Positions 1-7,260 of a stretch of 64,000 bases of DNA are shown here, piece after piece (positions within the stretch are counted from its first letter, which is position 1; each line of letters begins with the position of its first letter). Source of the DNA: Candidatus Nitrosotalea okcheonensis (lineage in GTDB: Archaea; Thermoproteota; Nitrososphaeria; Nitrososphaerales; Nitrosopumilaceae); contig NZ_LT841358.1 of assembly GCF_900177045.1 (NCBI RefSeq), positions 451,073 to 515,072 of the forward strand, written 5' to 3'. The notes beneath the pieces were generated by a model. It was not told the origin of the DNA, did not search any database, and worked only from the letters and a program-made list of their open reading frames with translations. The translations under genes and the position numbers were made by a program.

Positions 1-469
1 TTAGTGCCAATGCACTTCTACATGCAATATCAATTACAGACTCGACATGTTCTGGACTGTTGATCATATTGTTGTAAATTGTAACATCTGAAAATAGTTG
101 TAACAGATTTACATCTTGTTGATATTTTGTTCCCATCGTATCAGAATATGTGTTTCCTGTAATTGCAAGTACTGGAACGCCATCCGCTTTTGCATCATAT
201 AATCCAGTTAGCAGATGAGTTGCACCTGGTCCTGATGTAGCTACACAGACTCCAAGTTTGCCCGTATATTTGGCATATGCACATGCCATAAAGGCAGCTG
301 ATTCTTCATGTCTTACTAGAATGAATTTTATCTTATCTTGATGACGTCTCAATGCTTCAATTACCCCGTTGATTCCATCTCCCGGTAATCCGAAAATTAC
401 CTCTACTCCCCACCTGAGTAGACCTTCAACAATTATGTCTGATGTTTTGAGCCGGTCATATTTTGTCAT
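1..469 (-). CDS. Thiamine-pyrophosphate enzyme (acetolactate synthase/pyruvate oxidase-like), 3' end outside window
   Basis: Only the first ~156 residues are present; the frame stays open to the left edge. The ATG at 469 begins MTKYDRLKTSDIIVEGLLRW, followed by FGLPGDGING, the conserved HEESAAFMA segment with the catalytic-type glutamate, and TSGPGATHLLTGLYDA. These are the N-terminal pyrimidine-binding domain motifs of the TPP-dependent acetolactate synthase/pyruvate oxidase family. Members decarboxylate pyruvate or other 2-oxo acids. The substrate cannot be told without the rest of the protein. It stands alone on this strand and diverges from the small gene at 726. Confidence 0.85.
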   Translation of the reverse strand, partial: MTKYDRLKTSDIIVEGLLRWGVEVIFGLPGDGINGVIEALRRHQDKIKFILVRHEESAAFMACAYAKYTGKLGVCVATSGPGATHLLTGLYDAKADGVPVLAITGNTYSDTMGTKYQQDVNLLQLFSDVTIYNNMINSPEHVESVIDIACRSALAL

Positions 470-725
470 ACAGTAAACGACTCGTACTCGGATAAGAATA
501 TTCTTTAGATTATCAAATCATCTAGAATGCAAACCGCATGCTTTTTCCAATTTTGCAACCCTCCTGCCCGTATTTTGTAAATCTGTATCTGAGAGGTTTG
601 CGTTAATAACTACGATATTGTCAAGATCTGCATTTTTAAGATTAGTATCAGTTAGACTAACTCCTACATGTTTGATGTTTTTAGGCACTAACAAGATTTT
701 TTATCAAGGCCAAGTAATAACAACT

Positions 726-980
726 ATGAGTGAACTGTCAAGTGATGACAAATTAGTACTCCTTCAGCATGCCATTTCAAAATATGAGGATGAAAACACT
801 CTACTTGAAAAATTAAAGGCAGTATTACCTCAGAAGGACATTGATAGAGGCATCGCAACACTGATTGGGACACAAAGAGTACGAAGAATTGGCCCTGATG
901 TATTACAGAATAACATCAGTCACATTGGTGAGTTGCCAGAAATCCCTACACATATCAAAGAAATTATAGATGGTCTATAG
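726..980 (+). CDS. Small hypothetical protein (84 aa)
   Basis: Soluble, charged protein beginning MSELSSDDKLVLLQHAISKY and ending in IPTHIKEIIDGL. It has no transmembrane segment, cysteine pair or motif I recognise; the predicted content is mostly helical. The frame is open back to an ATG at 618, but those extra 36 residues look non-coding in composition and the ATG at 726 begins the regular helical part, so I chose 726. The next gene, 178 bp downstream on the same strand, is hbd. Function unknown. Confidence 0.6.
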   Translation: MSELSSDDKLVLLQHAISKYEDENTLLEKLKAVLPQKDIDRGIATLIGTQRVRRIGPDVLQNNISHIGELPEIPTHIKEIIDGL

Positions 981-1031
981 TTCAAACTTTTTAATATTTC
1001 CAGCATCTGCTTTTCAAATATGAATATCTCA

Positions 1032-1047
1032 TGAACAGAACTGTTCA
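1032..1047. promoter_or_regulatory. Perfect dyad upstream of hbd (TGAACAG-AA-CTGTTCA)
   Basis: Seven-base arms around a two-base centre, in the 177-bp gap between the small gene and hbd, about 118 bp before the hbd start. It could be a repressor or activator site, or a hairpin at the end of the upstream transcript. It lacks the fixed spacing of the motility-type dyad found later in the window. Confidence 0.35.
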
Positions 1048-1083
1048 GACAATACACAAGATAGTTTTTCAAGTTAAATATTT

Positions 1084-1100
1084 AAATGCAAATTGCATTT
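1084..1100. promoter_or_regulatory. Perfect dyad upstream of hbd (AAATGCAA-A-TTGCATTT)
   Basis: Eight-base arms around one central base, centred about 66 bp before the hbd start codon. With the dyad at 1032 it makes the hbd upstream region unusually rich in palindromes. A role as a transcription-factor site is inference. Confidence 0.35.
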
Positions 1101-1157
1101 CTTACATGTACTACAATGTCGAAAACTTACAAATAGATGTGATTCAAACCAGTACAC

Positions 1158-2300
1158 ATGATAATAAAAAATATTACAGTTTTGGGTTCTGGTATAATGG
1201 GTCATGGGATTGCCCAAGTTTCTGCAATGGCAGGATACAACGTAGTTCTTAGAGATATTGAAAAACAATTTCTTGATAAAGCAATGGAAAAGATCAAGTG
1301 GTCACTTGACAAACTAGTGTCGAAACAAAAAATTACGGAAGATCAGGGAAAAGAAATTCTTGCAAGAATTATGCCGATAGTAGATTTGGCTGAGGCATTA
1401 AAAGACTGTGATTTGATGATTGAAGTAGTACCTGAAATAATGGATTTGAAGAAAAAAGTTTATTCCGAAGTTGATAAAGTTGCGCAACAAAAGACAATGT
1501 TTGCATCAAACACCAGTACTTTACCTATAACTGAGATTGCAAGCACGACATCTAGGCCAGAAAGATTCATCGGGATTCATTTCTTCAACCCGCCGCAATT
1601 GATGAAACTAGTTGAAGTTATTCCAGGACAAAAGACATCGAAAGATCTAGTAGATACAACAATTAATTTTGTAAAATCAGTCGCAAAGGAACCAGTCTTG
1701 TGTAAAAAAGATGTGCCTGGGTTTATTGTAAACAGATTGTTCATTCCATTAGTCCACGAAGCTGCCTACGCCATGGATAGGACAGGTGCAACAAAAGAAG
1801 AGATTGATTCTGCAGTGAAATTTTCTCTTCATTTTCCAATGGGAATATTTGAACTTGCTGACTTTACTGGCATGGATGTGATCTACAAAGCTACACTTGA
1901 GATGCATTCACGTGACAAAAAAGTAGTCCATCCACATCCGTTGATTGAAAAATTATACAACGAAAAGAAACTAGGACAGAAAAGCGGTGAAGGTTTTTAC
2001 AAGTATTCTGGAGACAAGTATGAAAGAATAAATCTGACAGAAGATATGGCAAAGAAATTCAACCCTATACAATTGCTAGGAAACATACTAAACAACGCTG
2101 CATGGCTTGTTACAAACCAGGCAAGTGATGTTCCAGAAATTGAAAAAGCGTTGTCACTTGGAATGGGACTCAAAAAACCATTGTTTGATACCGCAAAACA
2201 ATTTGGTATGCAAAACATTGTACATGAATTACAAAAACTGGCAAAAGAAAACAAGTTCTATGAGCCAGACCAGTATTTGTTATCATTCAAACAGAATTAA
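1158..2300 (+). CDS. hbd: 3-hydroxyacyl-CoA (3-hydroxybutyryl-CoA) dehydrogenase
   Basis: A 380-residue NAD-dependent 3-hydroxyacyl-CoA dehydrogenase. The N-terminal Rossmann motif VLGSGIMGHGIAQ (residues 8-20) binds NAD; the catalytic region has SNTSTLPI and IGIHFFNPP with the active-site histidine near residue 141; the C-terminal helical dimerisation domain starts around DVPGFIVNRL. In ammonia-oxidising archaea this family oxidises (S)-3-hydroxybutyryl-CoA to acetoacetyl-CoA in the regeneration half of the 3-hydroxypropionate/4-hydroxybutyrate CO2-fixation cycle; that specific role here is inferred from lineage. The last 14 bases overlap the convergent gene at 2287. Two perfect dyads lie upstream. 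Confidence 0.93.
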   Translation: MIIKNITVLGSGIMGHGIAQVSAMAGYNVVLRDIEKQFLDKAMEKIKWSLDKLVSKQKITEDQGKEILARIMPIVDLAEALKDCDLMIEVVPEIMDLKKKVYSEVDKVAQQKTMFASNTSTLPITEIASTTSRPERFIGIHFFNPPQLMKLVEVIPGQKTSKDLVDTTINFVKSVAKEPVLCKKDVPGFIVNRLFIPLVHEAAYAMDRTGATKEEIDSAVKFSLHFPMGIFELADFTGMDVIYKATLEMHSRDKKVVHPHPLIEKLYNEKKLGQKSGEGFYKYSGDKYERINLTEDMAKKFNPIQLLGNILNNAAWLVTNQASDVPEIEKALSLGMGLKKPLFDTAKQFGMQNIVHELQKLAKENKFYEPDQYLLSFKQN

Positions 2301-2799
2301 TTTTTTCAAGAAGTACCTTGACTGCTTCTTTTGGTGATGATACACCTGTTATCAAGACGTTTTTTCTGTGATCAAGATATGTATCCGCATACTTTTCTGC
2401 AATGCCACCACTGTTTTTTATCGCAACAATTGGTTTGTTGTGCATATATGCTGCACATGTCTCAGATAATGTCCCAGCTCCTCCACCGATTATTATGACC
2501 CCGTCCCCAGAAAGCGCATTTAGAAAATCCCTTGCCAAACCCATCCCACTTGGAATGACAATATCACAATATTCATTTGCAGGAGAAGGTTCGTTTTGTG
2601 GAATAATTCCTACTGTGATACCTCCTCCATCTTTTGCACCGTGAGATGCAGCCTTCATTACTCCTTCCAATCCGCCCGTAATTAGGACAGCTCCTGATTT
2701 TGCAACTTCCATGCCTGTCTCATATGCAATTTTTTCAGTCTTAGGGGTAATTCCGTTCTGATTATGACCTATGATCAAAATTTGTATTTTCTTTGTCAT
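2287..2799 (-). CDS. TIGR00725/LOG-like (SLOG superfamily) nucleotide-binding protein
   Basis: A 170-residue Rossmann-like protein. It starts with ILIIGHNQNG, has AVLITGGLEGVMKAASHGAKDGGG, and carries IIIGGGAGTLSE, a variant of the PGGxGTxxE motif of LOG/SLOG proteins. The family includes cytokinin-type phosphoribohydrolases and ligand-binding sensors; the standard proline of the motif is Gly here, as in the TIGR00725 subgroup, whose substrate is not established. Convergent with hbd, overlapping by 14 bases. The gene stands alone. I would not assign phosphoribohydrolase activity from sequence alone. Confidence 0.8.
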   Translation of the reverse strand: MTKKIQILIIGHNQNGITPKTEKIAYETGMEVAKSGAVLITGGLEGVMKAASHGAKDGGGITVGIIPQNEPSPANEYCDIVIPSGMGLARDFLNALSGDGVIIIGGGAGTLSETCAAYMHNKPIVAIKNSGGIAEKYADTYLDHRKNVLITGVSSPKEAVKVLLEKINSV

Positions 2800-2872
2800 T
2801 GAAATACCATAAAAAAACAGATAATAAAAATTGTATTTTATAAAAATGAAAAGAGAACTGGAGAGAAAATAC

Positions 2873-4408
2873 CTAGGATGATGTACTAGTCTCTGTCTTT
2901 GGTGTCTCAGTTGTTGAAATCGTGCTTTCTGTTGGTTTTATTGTAGCAACAGTTTCAGTTTTCTTTTTTCGTGGTGCACGTGGTTTCTTTACCTTGACTT
3001 CTGTAGATGGTTTTATAGTTTTTTCAGTAGATGGTACGGTCTGTGGCTTTGATTGCTGTTTTTGTTGTGGGTGTTGTCCCTGCTGTGGTTTCTGACCTGA
3101 TCTTTGTCCTTGAGGTCTCTGACCATGTTGTGGAGGTCTCTGACCTTGAGGTCTTTGTTGTCCCTGTTGTGGTCTGTTACCCTGTTGTGGTCTGTTACCC
3201 TGTTGTGGTCTGTTACCCTGTTGTGGTCTGTTACCCTGTTGTGGTCTGTTACCCTGTTTATTTCCAGAATTTTGCTTTTGTCCATGTTTTGTATTCTGTA
3301 ACGATCCTGGAATTGGTCTCATCCTACTCCACAAGACACTCATTCTTGCCTTGTAGCCCACCCCGTATTCCAATTCGTCTGGAACTAAAGTTGCAGGATG
3401 AACAAACCCTTGACTTCTAATTGCAACAGCTCGTCTCATCGCTACATTTCTAACATAATCCCAGTCTTCAGTTCCGAATCCATCTATAGGACCTGTCAAA
3501 ATTCCATTATGCATTGAAAATACAAGTGCTGATACTATTGGAATGGCATAGTTGATGCTTGCGGGAGAATTGATTTTCACTGGCATCAATGGCATGTGAT
3601 GACTACCTCGGGTATTTCCTGCTACTAGATGAGGATTGTTAAATGCAGATCCTGCCTCTTCTGTTGCCGGAAAATCTTTCTGGGTTCGCACTATGCAAAT
3701 TGGATCGTCTTTTCCAACATAGGTTCCCGCAATATTATGCAGCCTATCAGTAGATGCTGCCAATATTGGTTGATTATCCTTGGTAGTTACAGTGGATATG
3801 ACATATCTTCCTGGATACATTAGAGCTGCTTCCAATGTGGGTTTGTCTTGCCACATTTCCAATGTAGCTACTTTACCCTTTTCTACATCCATTACTGAAA
3901 TTCTAACACCTCTTGCCAAATTCTGGTTTACAATCAAACCCGTATTGGATAGGGCATCAACAAACATTCTGTAGAATGGATAGTTGAATGCTCCGGGTTC
4001 CGTTTTATCTGCTGCATAAATCGTAAATGCTTCATTAGGTCTTTCATCAAATGTCATCTCTGCAACGCCTGGCCCCATGCCTTTTACATTTCCAGAAAAT
4101 GAATCCTTCAGCAAGTCTTGGCCTGCGCCGTAAAGTCCTTCACTTTTTGCTACGCGAGTTGCAGCCTCAAATGCGCGCCATGCTAGTCCATGGACTTGAG
4201 AATTATTAACGCCTTTAGTGTGAGTCATAACAATATGTATGTCATCTCCACAATACCCAATGTAGGAATCAATCAAGAGTCCTTTACCGTCTTTTCTTAC
4301 TTGTGGCTTTACAAGATTTTTTACAGCGTTTAGTAGACCATCGCTTGGTCTTGTATGTCCGCCGATTCCGCCAACATCAGCTTTGATTACTGTTACTGTG
4401 ATTTTCAT
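2873..4408 (-). CDS. fbp: Fructose-1,6-bisphosphate aldolase/phosphatase with long Gln/Pro/Arg-rich C-terminal tail
   Basis: Bifunctional gluconeogenic enzyme that condenses triose phosphates to FBP and dephosphorylates it to fructose 6-phosphate. Residues 1-~370 match the archaeal family: MKITVTVIKADVGGIGGHTRPS at the start with metal/substrate ligands, YCGDDIH, and Tyr230/Lys233 in GTYVGKDDP, the Schiff-base segment. The catalytic core normally ends near here (MRPIPGSL), but this protein runs on for about 140 residues: five GNRPQQ repeats, more Gln/Pro/Gly/Arg-rich sequence, a basic KVKKPRAPRKKKTE stretch, then a Ser/Thr-rich end. The tail is low complexity and likely disordered. Divergent from EF-1A. 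Confidence 0.93.
   Translation of the reverse strand: MKITVTVIKADVGGIGGHTRPSDGLLNAVKNLVKPQVRKDGKGLLIDSYIGYCGDDIHIVMTHTKGVNNSQVHGLAWRAFEAATRVAKSEGLYGAGQDLLKDSFSGNVKGMGPGVAEMTFDERPNEAFTIYAADKTEPGAFNYPFYRMFVDALSNTGLIVNQNLARGVRISVMDVEKGKVATLEMWQDKPTLEAALMYPGRYVISTVTTKDNQPILAASTDRLHNIAGTYVGKDDPICIVRTQKDFPATEEAGSAFNNPHLVAGNTRGSHHMPLMPVKINSPASINYAIPIVSALVFSMHNGILTGPIDGFGTEDWDYVRNVAMRRAVAIRSQGFVHPATLVPDELEYGVGYKARMSVLWSRMRPIPGSLQNTKHGQKQNSGNKQGNRPQQGNRPQQGNRPQQGNRPQQGNRPQQGQQRPQGQRPPQHGQRPQGQRSGQKPQQGQHPQQKQQSKPQTVPSTEKTIKPSTEVKVKKPRAPRKKKTETVATIKPTESTISTTETPKTETSTSS
3162..3251. repeat. Five tandem 18-bp units inside the FBP aldolase/phosphatase tail
   Basis: Five back-to-back copies of CCCTGTTGTGGTCTGTTA (plus-strand reading), encoding GNRPQQ on the minus strand. 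All five look identical by eye, so copy number may vary between strains by slippage without shifting the frame. The next residues continue with degenerate Gln/Pro-rich sequence. Confidence 0.95.
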
Positions 4409-4552
4409 TATTCATTGTGATGAAATAGTTCGATTTATACCATGTGAAAAAATTTGATCATGATGATCGAGTCAGAAAATAATTCAATTTTTGACCGGAA
4501 AAAAATCAAAAAATGAAAATGCTAATAAAGCCCTTCTCAAGTAACATCCAAC
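4409..4552. promoter_or_regulatory. Divergent promoter region between FBP aldolase/phosphatase and EF-1A
   Basis: This 144-bp gap separates two divergent housekeeping genes. A GATCAT-G-ATGATC dyad lies at 4456-4468. A TATA-like tgctaataaagc at 4518-4529 is the right distance for a nearly leaderless EF-1A transcript. No TGT-N13-ACA dyad is present. Confidence 0.4.
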
Positions 4553-5863
4553 ATGAGCACTGCAGCATCAAGAAAACCTCACTTGAACATGATTGTCGTA
4601 GGACATATTGATAACGGAAAATCTACAACCATGGGTCACTTTTTAATGGAACTAGGATTAGTAGATGAAAGAACAATTGCAGCACATGCAGCCGAATCCG
4701 AGAAGACCGGAAAAGGTGACACTTTCAAATATGCATGGGTCATGGACAATATCAAAGATGAAAGAGAAAGAGGTATCACTATAGATTTAGCATTTCAGAA
4801 ATTTGAATCGCCAAAGTACTTCTTTACATTAATTGACGCACCAGGTCATAGAGACTTTATCAAAAACATGATTACAGGAGCCTCAGAGGCAGACTGTGCA
4901 GTTCTAGTCTTATCTGCCAAAGAAGGTGAAACCGATACTGCAACCGCACCAGGTGGACAAGCAAGAGAACATGCTTTCTTACTTAGAACATTAGGTGTAG
5001 GACAATTAGTAGTAGCAATTAACAAAATGGATGACAGTAATTTCTCAGAAGCTGCATACAAAGTAGCCAAGGAAAAGGCAGAGAAATTATTAAAGTCAGT
5101 AGGTTACAAACTCGACAAGGTCGCAATCATCCCTGTGTCAGGTTGGAAAGGAGACAACTTGGTCAAGAAATCAGCAAATATGCCATGGTGGACAGGCAAA
5201 ACACTATTTGAAGCATTTGACGACTTTACAATGCCTGACAAACCCACAGGTAAACCACTTAGAATTCCAATACAAGACGTATATACAATCACAGGTGTTG
5301 GTACCGTCCCAGTAGGACGTGTTGAAACAGGTGTTGCAAAACCTGGTCAGAAGATCATCGTCATGCCATCAGGTGCGGTGGGCGAAATCAAATCTATTGA
5401 AACACATCATACAGAAATGCCATCTGCAGAACCAGGTGATAACATTGGATTCAATTTGAGAGGTATTGAAAAGAAAGACATCCACCGAGGAGACGTCATC
5501 GGAACATCTGACAATCCACCAAACGTAGCAAAAGAATTCAGAGCACAAATCATAGTTATTCATCATCCAACAGCAATTGCACCCGGATATACACCAGTAA
5601 TGCATGCACATACTGCTCAGGTTGCAGCAACAATAGTCGCTTTTGAAGCAAAAATAAATCCACAATCTGGTGCGATTGAGGAAGAGAATCCCAAATTCTT
5701 GAAAGCCGGAGATTCAGCAATTGTCAGAATAAAACCAGTTAGACCGTTGTGTATTGAGACATTCGGAGAATTTCCAGAAATGGGAAGATTTGCTCTCAGA
5801 GACATGGGTGCAACAATTGCAGCAGGAATTGTTAAAGAGATAACTGAGAAATACACCAAATAG
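4553..5863 (+). CDS. tuf: Translation elongation factor EF-1 alpha (aEF1A)
   Basis: A 436-residue GTPase that delivers aminoacyl-tRNA to the ribosome. P-loop GHIDNGKST at residues 17-25, with Asn where most EF-1A/EF-Tu have His; switch region RERGITIDLAF; DAPGHRDF (G3) and NKMD (G4) are intact. Domains 2 and 3 follow, ending GIVKEITEKYTK. The gene is followed after 8 bp by rps10 and then rpo12, giving a translation/transcription operon order common in archaea. Full length for the family. Confidence 0.97.
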   Translation: MSTAASRKPHLNMIVVGHIDNGKSTTMGHFLMELGLVDERTIAAHAAESEKTGKGDTFKYAWVMDNIKDERERGITIDLAFQKFESPKYFFTLIDAPGHRDFIKNMITGASEADCAVLVLSAKEGETDTATAPGGQAREHAFLLRTLGVGQLVVAINKMDDSNFSEAAYKVAKEKAEKLLKSVGYKLDKVAIIPVSGWKGDNLVKKSANMPWWTGKTLFEAFDDFTMPDKPTGKPLRIPIQDVYTITGVGTVPVGRVETGVAKPGQKIIVMPSGAVGEIKSIETHHTEMPSAEPGDNIGFNLRGIEKKDIHRGDVIGTSDNPPNVAKEFRAQIIVIHHPTAIAPGYTPVMHAHTAQVAATIVAFEAKINPQSGAIEEENPKFLKAGDSAIVRIKPVRPLCIETFGEFPEMGRFALRDMGATIAAGIVKEITEKYTK

Positions 5864-5871
5864 GGACTTGA

Positions 5872-6180
5872 ATGACCCAGACAGCCCGAATCAAATTGAC
5901 AAGTACTAGTCTTTTAAGGCTAGATGGGGTATGTACTGAAATCAAAGGTATAGGTGAAAAGACAGGTGTCAAAGTAAAAGGTCCGACACCATTGCCAGTA
6001 AAAACATTAAACGTTGTTACACGAAAATCGCCATGTGGTCAAGGCACAAACACATATGAAAAATGGGAAATGCGAATACACAGACGAGTCATAGACCTTG
6101 GTGCAGACGACAGAGCAATAAGACAACTCATGAGAATTAAAATTCCAAACGATGTATATATCGAACTTACTTTGAAATAG
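5872..6180 (+). CDS. rps10: Small-subunit ribosomal protein S10
   Basis: A 102-residue protein matching archaeal uS10: TARIKLTSTSLLRLDGVC, GPTPLPVKTLNVVTRKSPCGQGTNTYEKWEMRIHRR and the C-terminal IPNDVYIELTL. It is part of the 30S head and full length. It begins 8 bp after the EF-1A stop and ends just before rpo12, so the three genes are probably co-transcribed. Confidence 0.96.
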   Translation: MTQTARIKLTSTSLLRLDGVCTEIKGIGEKTGVKVKGPTPLPVKTLNVVTRKSPCGQGTNTYEKWEMRIHRRVIDLGADDRAIRQLMRIKIPNDVYIELTLK

Positions 6181-6188
6181 TGATAAAA

Positions 6189-6383
6189 ATGTCTGAACCA
6201 ATTCAAGAAATACCTGCAGAAGAAAAACCTACTAGCTTTAGTGTTTTTTACTCATGCATGCGTTGTGGAACTCAAGTATCACAATCCGAACTTACAAGAT
6301 TACCAGAAATAAAATGTATTTGTGGTTTTAGAGTATTTACAAAGGTCAGACCACCAGTAGTAAAAACAATCAAGGCATTCTAG
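6189..6383 (+). CDS. rpo12: RNA polymerase subunit Rpo12 (RpoP)
   Basis: A 64-residue zinc-ribbon subunit of archaeal RNA polymerase (P, homologous to eukaryotic Rpb12). Zinc ligands in YSCMRCG and the second pair KCICGFRVF, followed by the typical C-terminal TKVRPPVVKTIKAF. I take the ATG at 6189; a GTG at 6180 overlapping the rps10 stop is also in frame. Its stop overlaps the end of the convergent zinc-finger gene by 4 bp. Confidence 0.93.
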   Translation: MSEPIQEIPAEEKPTSFSVFYSCMRCGTQVSQSELTRLPEIKCICGFRVFTKVRPPVVKTIKAF

Positions 6384-6580
6384 ACATCTCTAGTCCCATT
6401 ATAGCTGTGGGCGCGTTGCATGTGTGTTCTCATCTCTTCCATGCTTGAAAAAAACTTGTTACATTCTTTACAATCGTAATGCTTGTCACAATGATGCAAC
6501 TGCTGGTGTAACATCAAGTATTCCTGCTGTCTAAATTTTGTACCGCATAAATCACACTTGAATTTTTTAAAAATATTCAT
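6380..6580 (-). CDS. Two-finger C2H2 zinc-finger protein (66 aa)
   Basis: Two classical C2H2 fingers: CDLCGTKFRQQEYLMLHQQLHH (Cys-x2-Cys ... His-x3/4-His) and CKECNKFFSSMEEMRTHMQRAH. This is eukaryote-like finger spacing, seen in small archaeal proteins. It may bind nucleic acid or protein; no target is visible. Its ATG directly abuts the stop of the zinc-ribbon protein at 6581, so the two are translated from one message, which suggests a shared role. Confidence 0.85.
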   Translation of the reverse strand: MNIFKKFKCDLCGTKFRQQEYLMLHQQLHHCDKHYDCKECNKFFSSMEEMRTHMQRAHSYNGTRDV

Positions 6581-6991
6581 CTAGCCCAACTTTGCCTTGT
6601 GAGAGTCCCAACATTCCCGACACAGTTGTCCGTCAAGCACCCATTTTTTTTTGGGTGTGTACCTTATCATGCCAAGTTTTTTTCCACATGTTTGGCAATT
6701 TGACCTCTGACTCTTGTAGGTAAGATCTTTTTTATCAAAACAAGGCTTGCATAATAACCCCGTCATGTCCCACTGGTATCGTGGCTCCCACAAATCAGGA
6801 ACGTCTTTTTCTATTCCACATATGACACATTTCTGTCTCAGGCTCTGTTCGTAGAACTTTTTCATCTGGGAAACATAGCAATCTCCACACAGTGAGCCCT
6901 CTATCTTCCACTCACTCTTTGGCTTATTCTTGTGGGCAGACTCTTTCTTACAAATGGTGCAGATGATGGGTTTTCGTGAAAACAAGTTCAT
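6581..6991 (-). CDS. Triple CxxC zinc-binding protein
   Basis: About 136 residues built from three similar units, each a CxxC pair, a spacer containing Trp-x-(I/L/M)-x-G-x-L-C, and a second CxxC: CTICKK...LCGDC, CVICGI...LCKPC, CQTCGK...LCREC. Each unit can coordinate one zinc, so three zinc ribbons or treble clefs are likely. I start at the ATG at 6991 (MNLFSRKPIICTIC), which lies closest to the first unit; an in-frame ATG at 7015 adds eight hydrophobic residues. It is upstream of, and abuts, the C2H2 protein. Function unknown. Confidence 0.75.
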   Translation of the reverse strand: MNLFSRKPIICTICKKESAHKNKPKSEWKIEGSLCGDCYVSQMKKFYEQSLRQKCVICGIEKDVPDLWEPRYQWDMTGLLCKPCFDKKDLTYKSQRSNCQTCGKKLGMIRYTPKKKWVLDGQLCRECWDSHKAKLG

Positions 6992-7043
6992 GGTATTGAA
7001 TATCACTAAATACATTAAATAGTTATCATAAAGGAAAGGAATT

Positions 7044-7059
7044 GAGAACGCTAGTTCTC
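7044..7059 (-). terminator. Hairpin GAGAAC-gcta-GTTCTC after the 40-aa gene
   Basis: Six-base perfect arms with a four-base loop, just past the stop of the small minus-strand gene at 7064. It could end that transcript or shield its 3' end; the following T-run is weak. Confidence 0.35.
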
Positions 7060-7063
7060 GGAT

Positions 7064-7186
7064 TTATTGTTCCAATGCTTCTTCTAGAAGCTGGCCTGCG
7101 TTTAACATTCCCTTTTGCTTTGCAATCTGTTCAATTTTTGCATATTGTTCAGATGTAAAACAAACTGGCATTGAACGGTCTTTCAT
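7064..7186 (-). CDS. Very small conserved-looking protein (40 aa)
   Basis: The ATG at 7186 opens MKDRSMPVCFTSEQYAKIEQ and runs to LLEEALEQ, 40 residues. Composition is clearly coding-like. The short strand (SMPVCFT) plus two helices resembles a ribbon-helix-helix half-unit, but this is only a shape-level similarity. It fills what would otherwise be a 245-bp empty gap between the zinc protein and HMG-CoA synthase. Confidence 0.55.
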   Translation of the reverse strand: MKDRSMPVCFTSEQYAKIEQIAKQKGMLNAGQLLEEALEQ

Positions 7187-7260
7187 GAATATCCACAGTC
7201 TTTGTGATTTTATATCCTTTTTGTTGATTTGCTTTGATCGTCAAGATCGATTTGTGTAAC

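Noticed and set aside
618-725. Upstream start for the 84-residue gene
   Set aside because: The added residues do not look like coding sequence; the ATG at 726 opens the regular part.
3162-3251. Short direct repeats resembling a CRISPR array
   Set aside because: The 18-bp units have no spacers and lie inside an open reading frame that encodes GNRPQQ.
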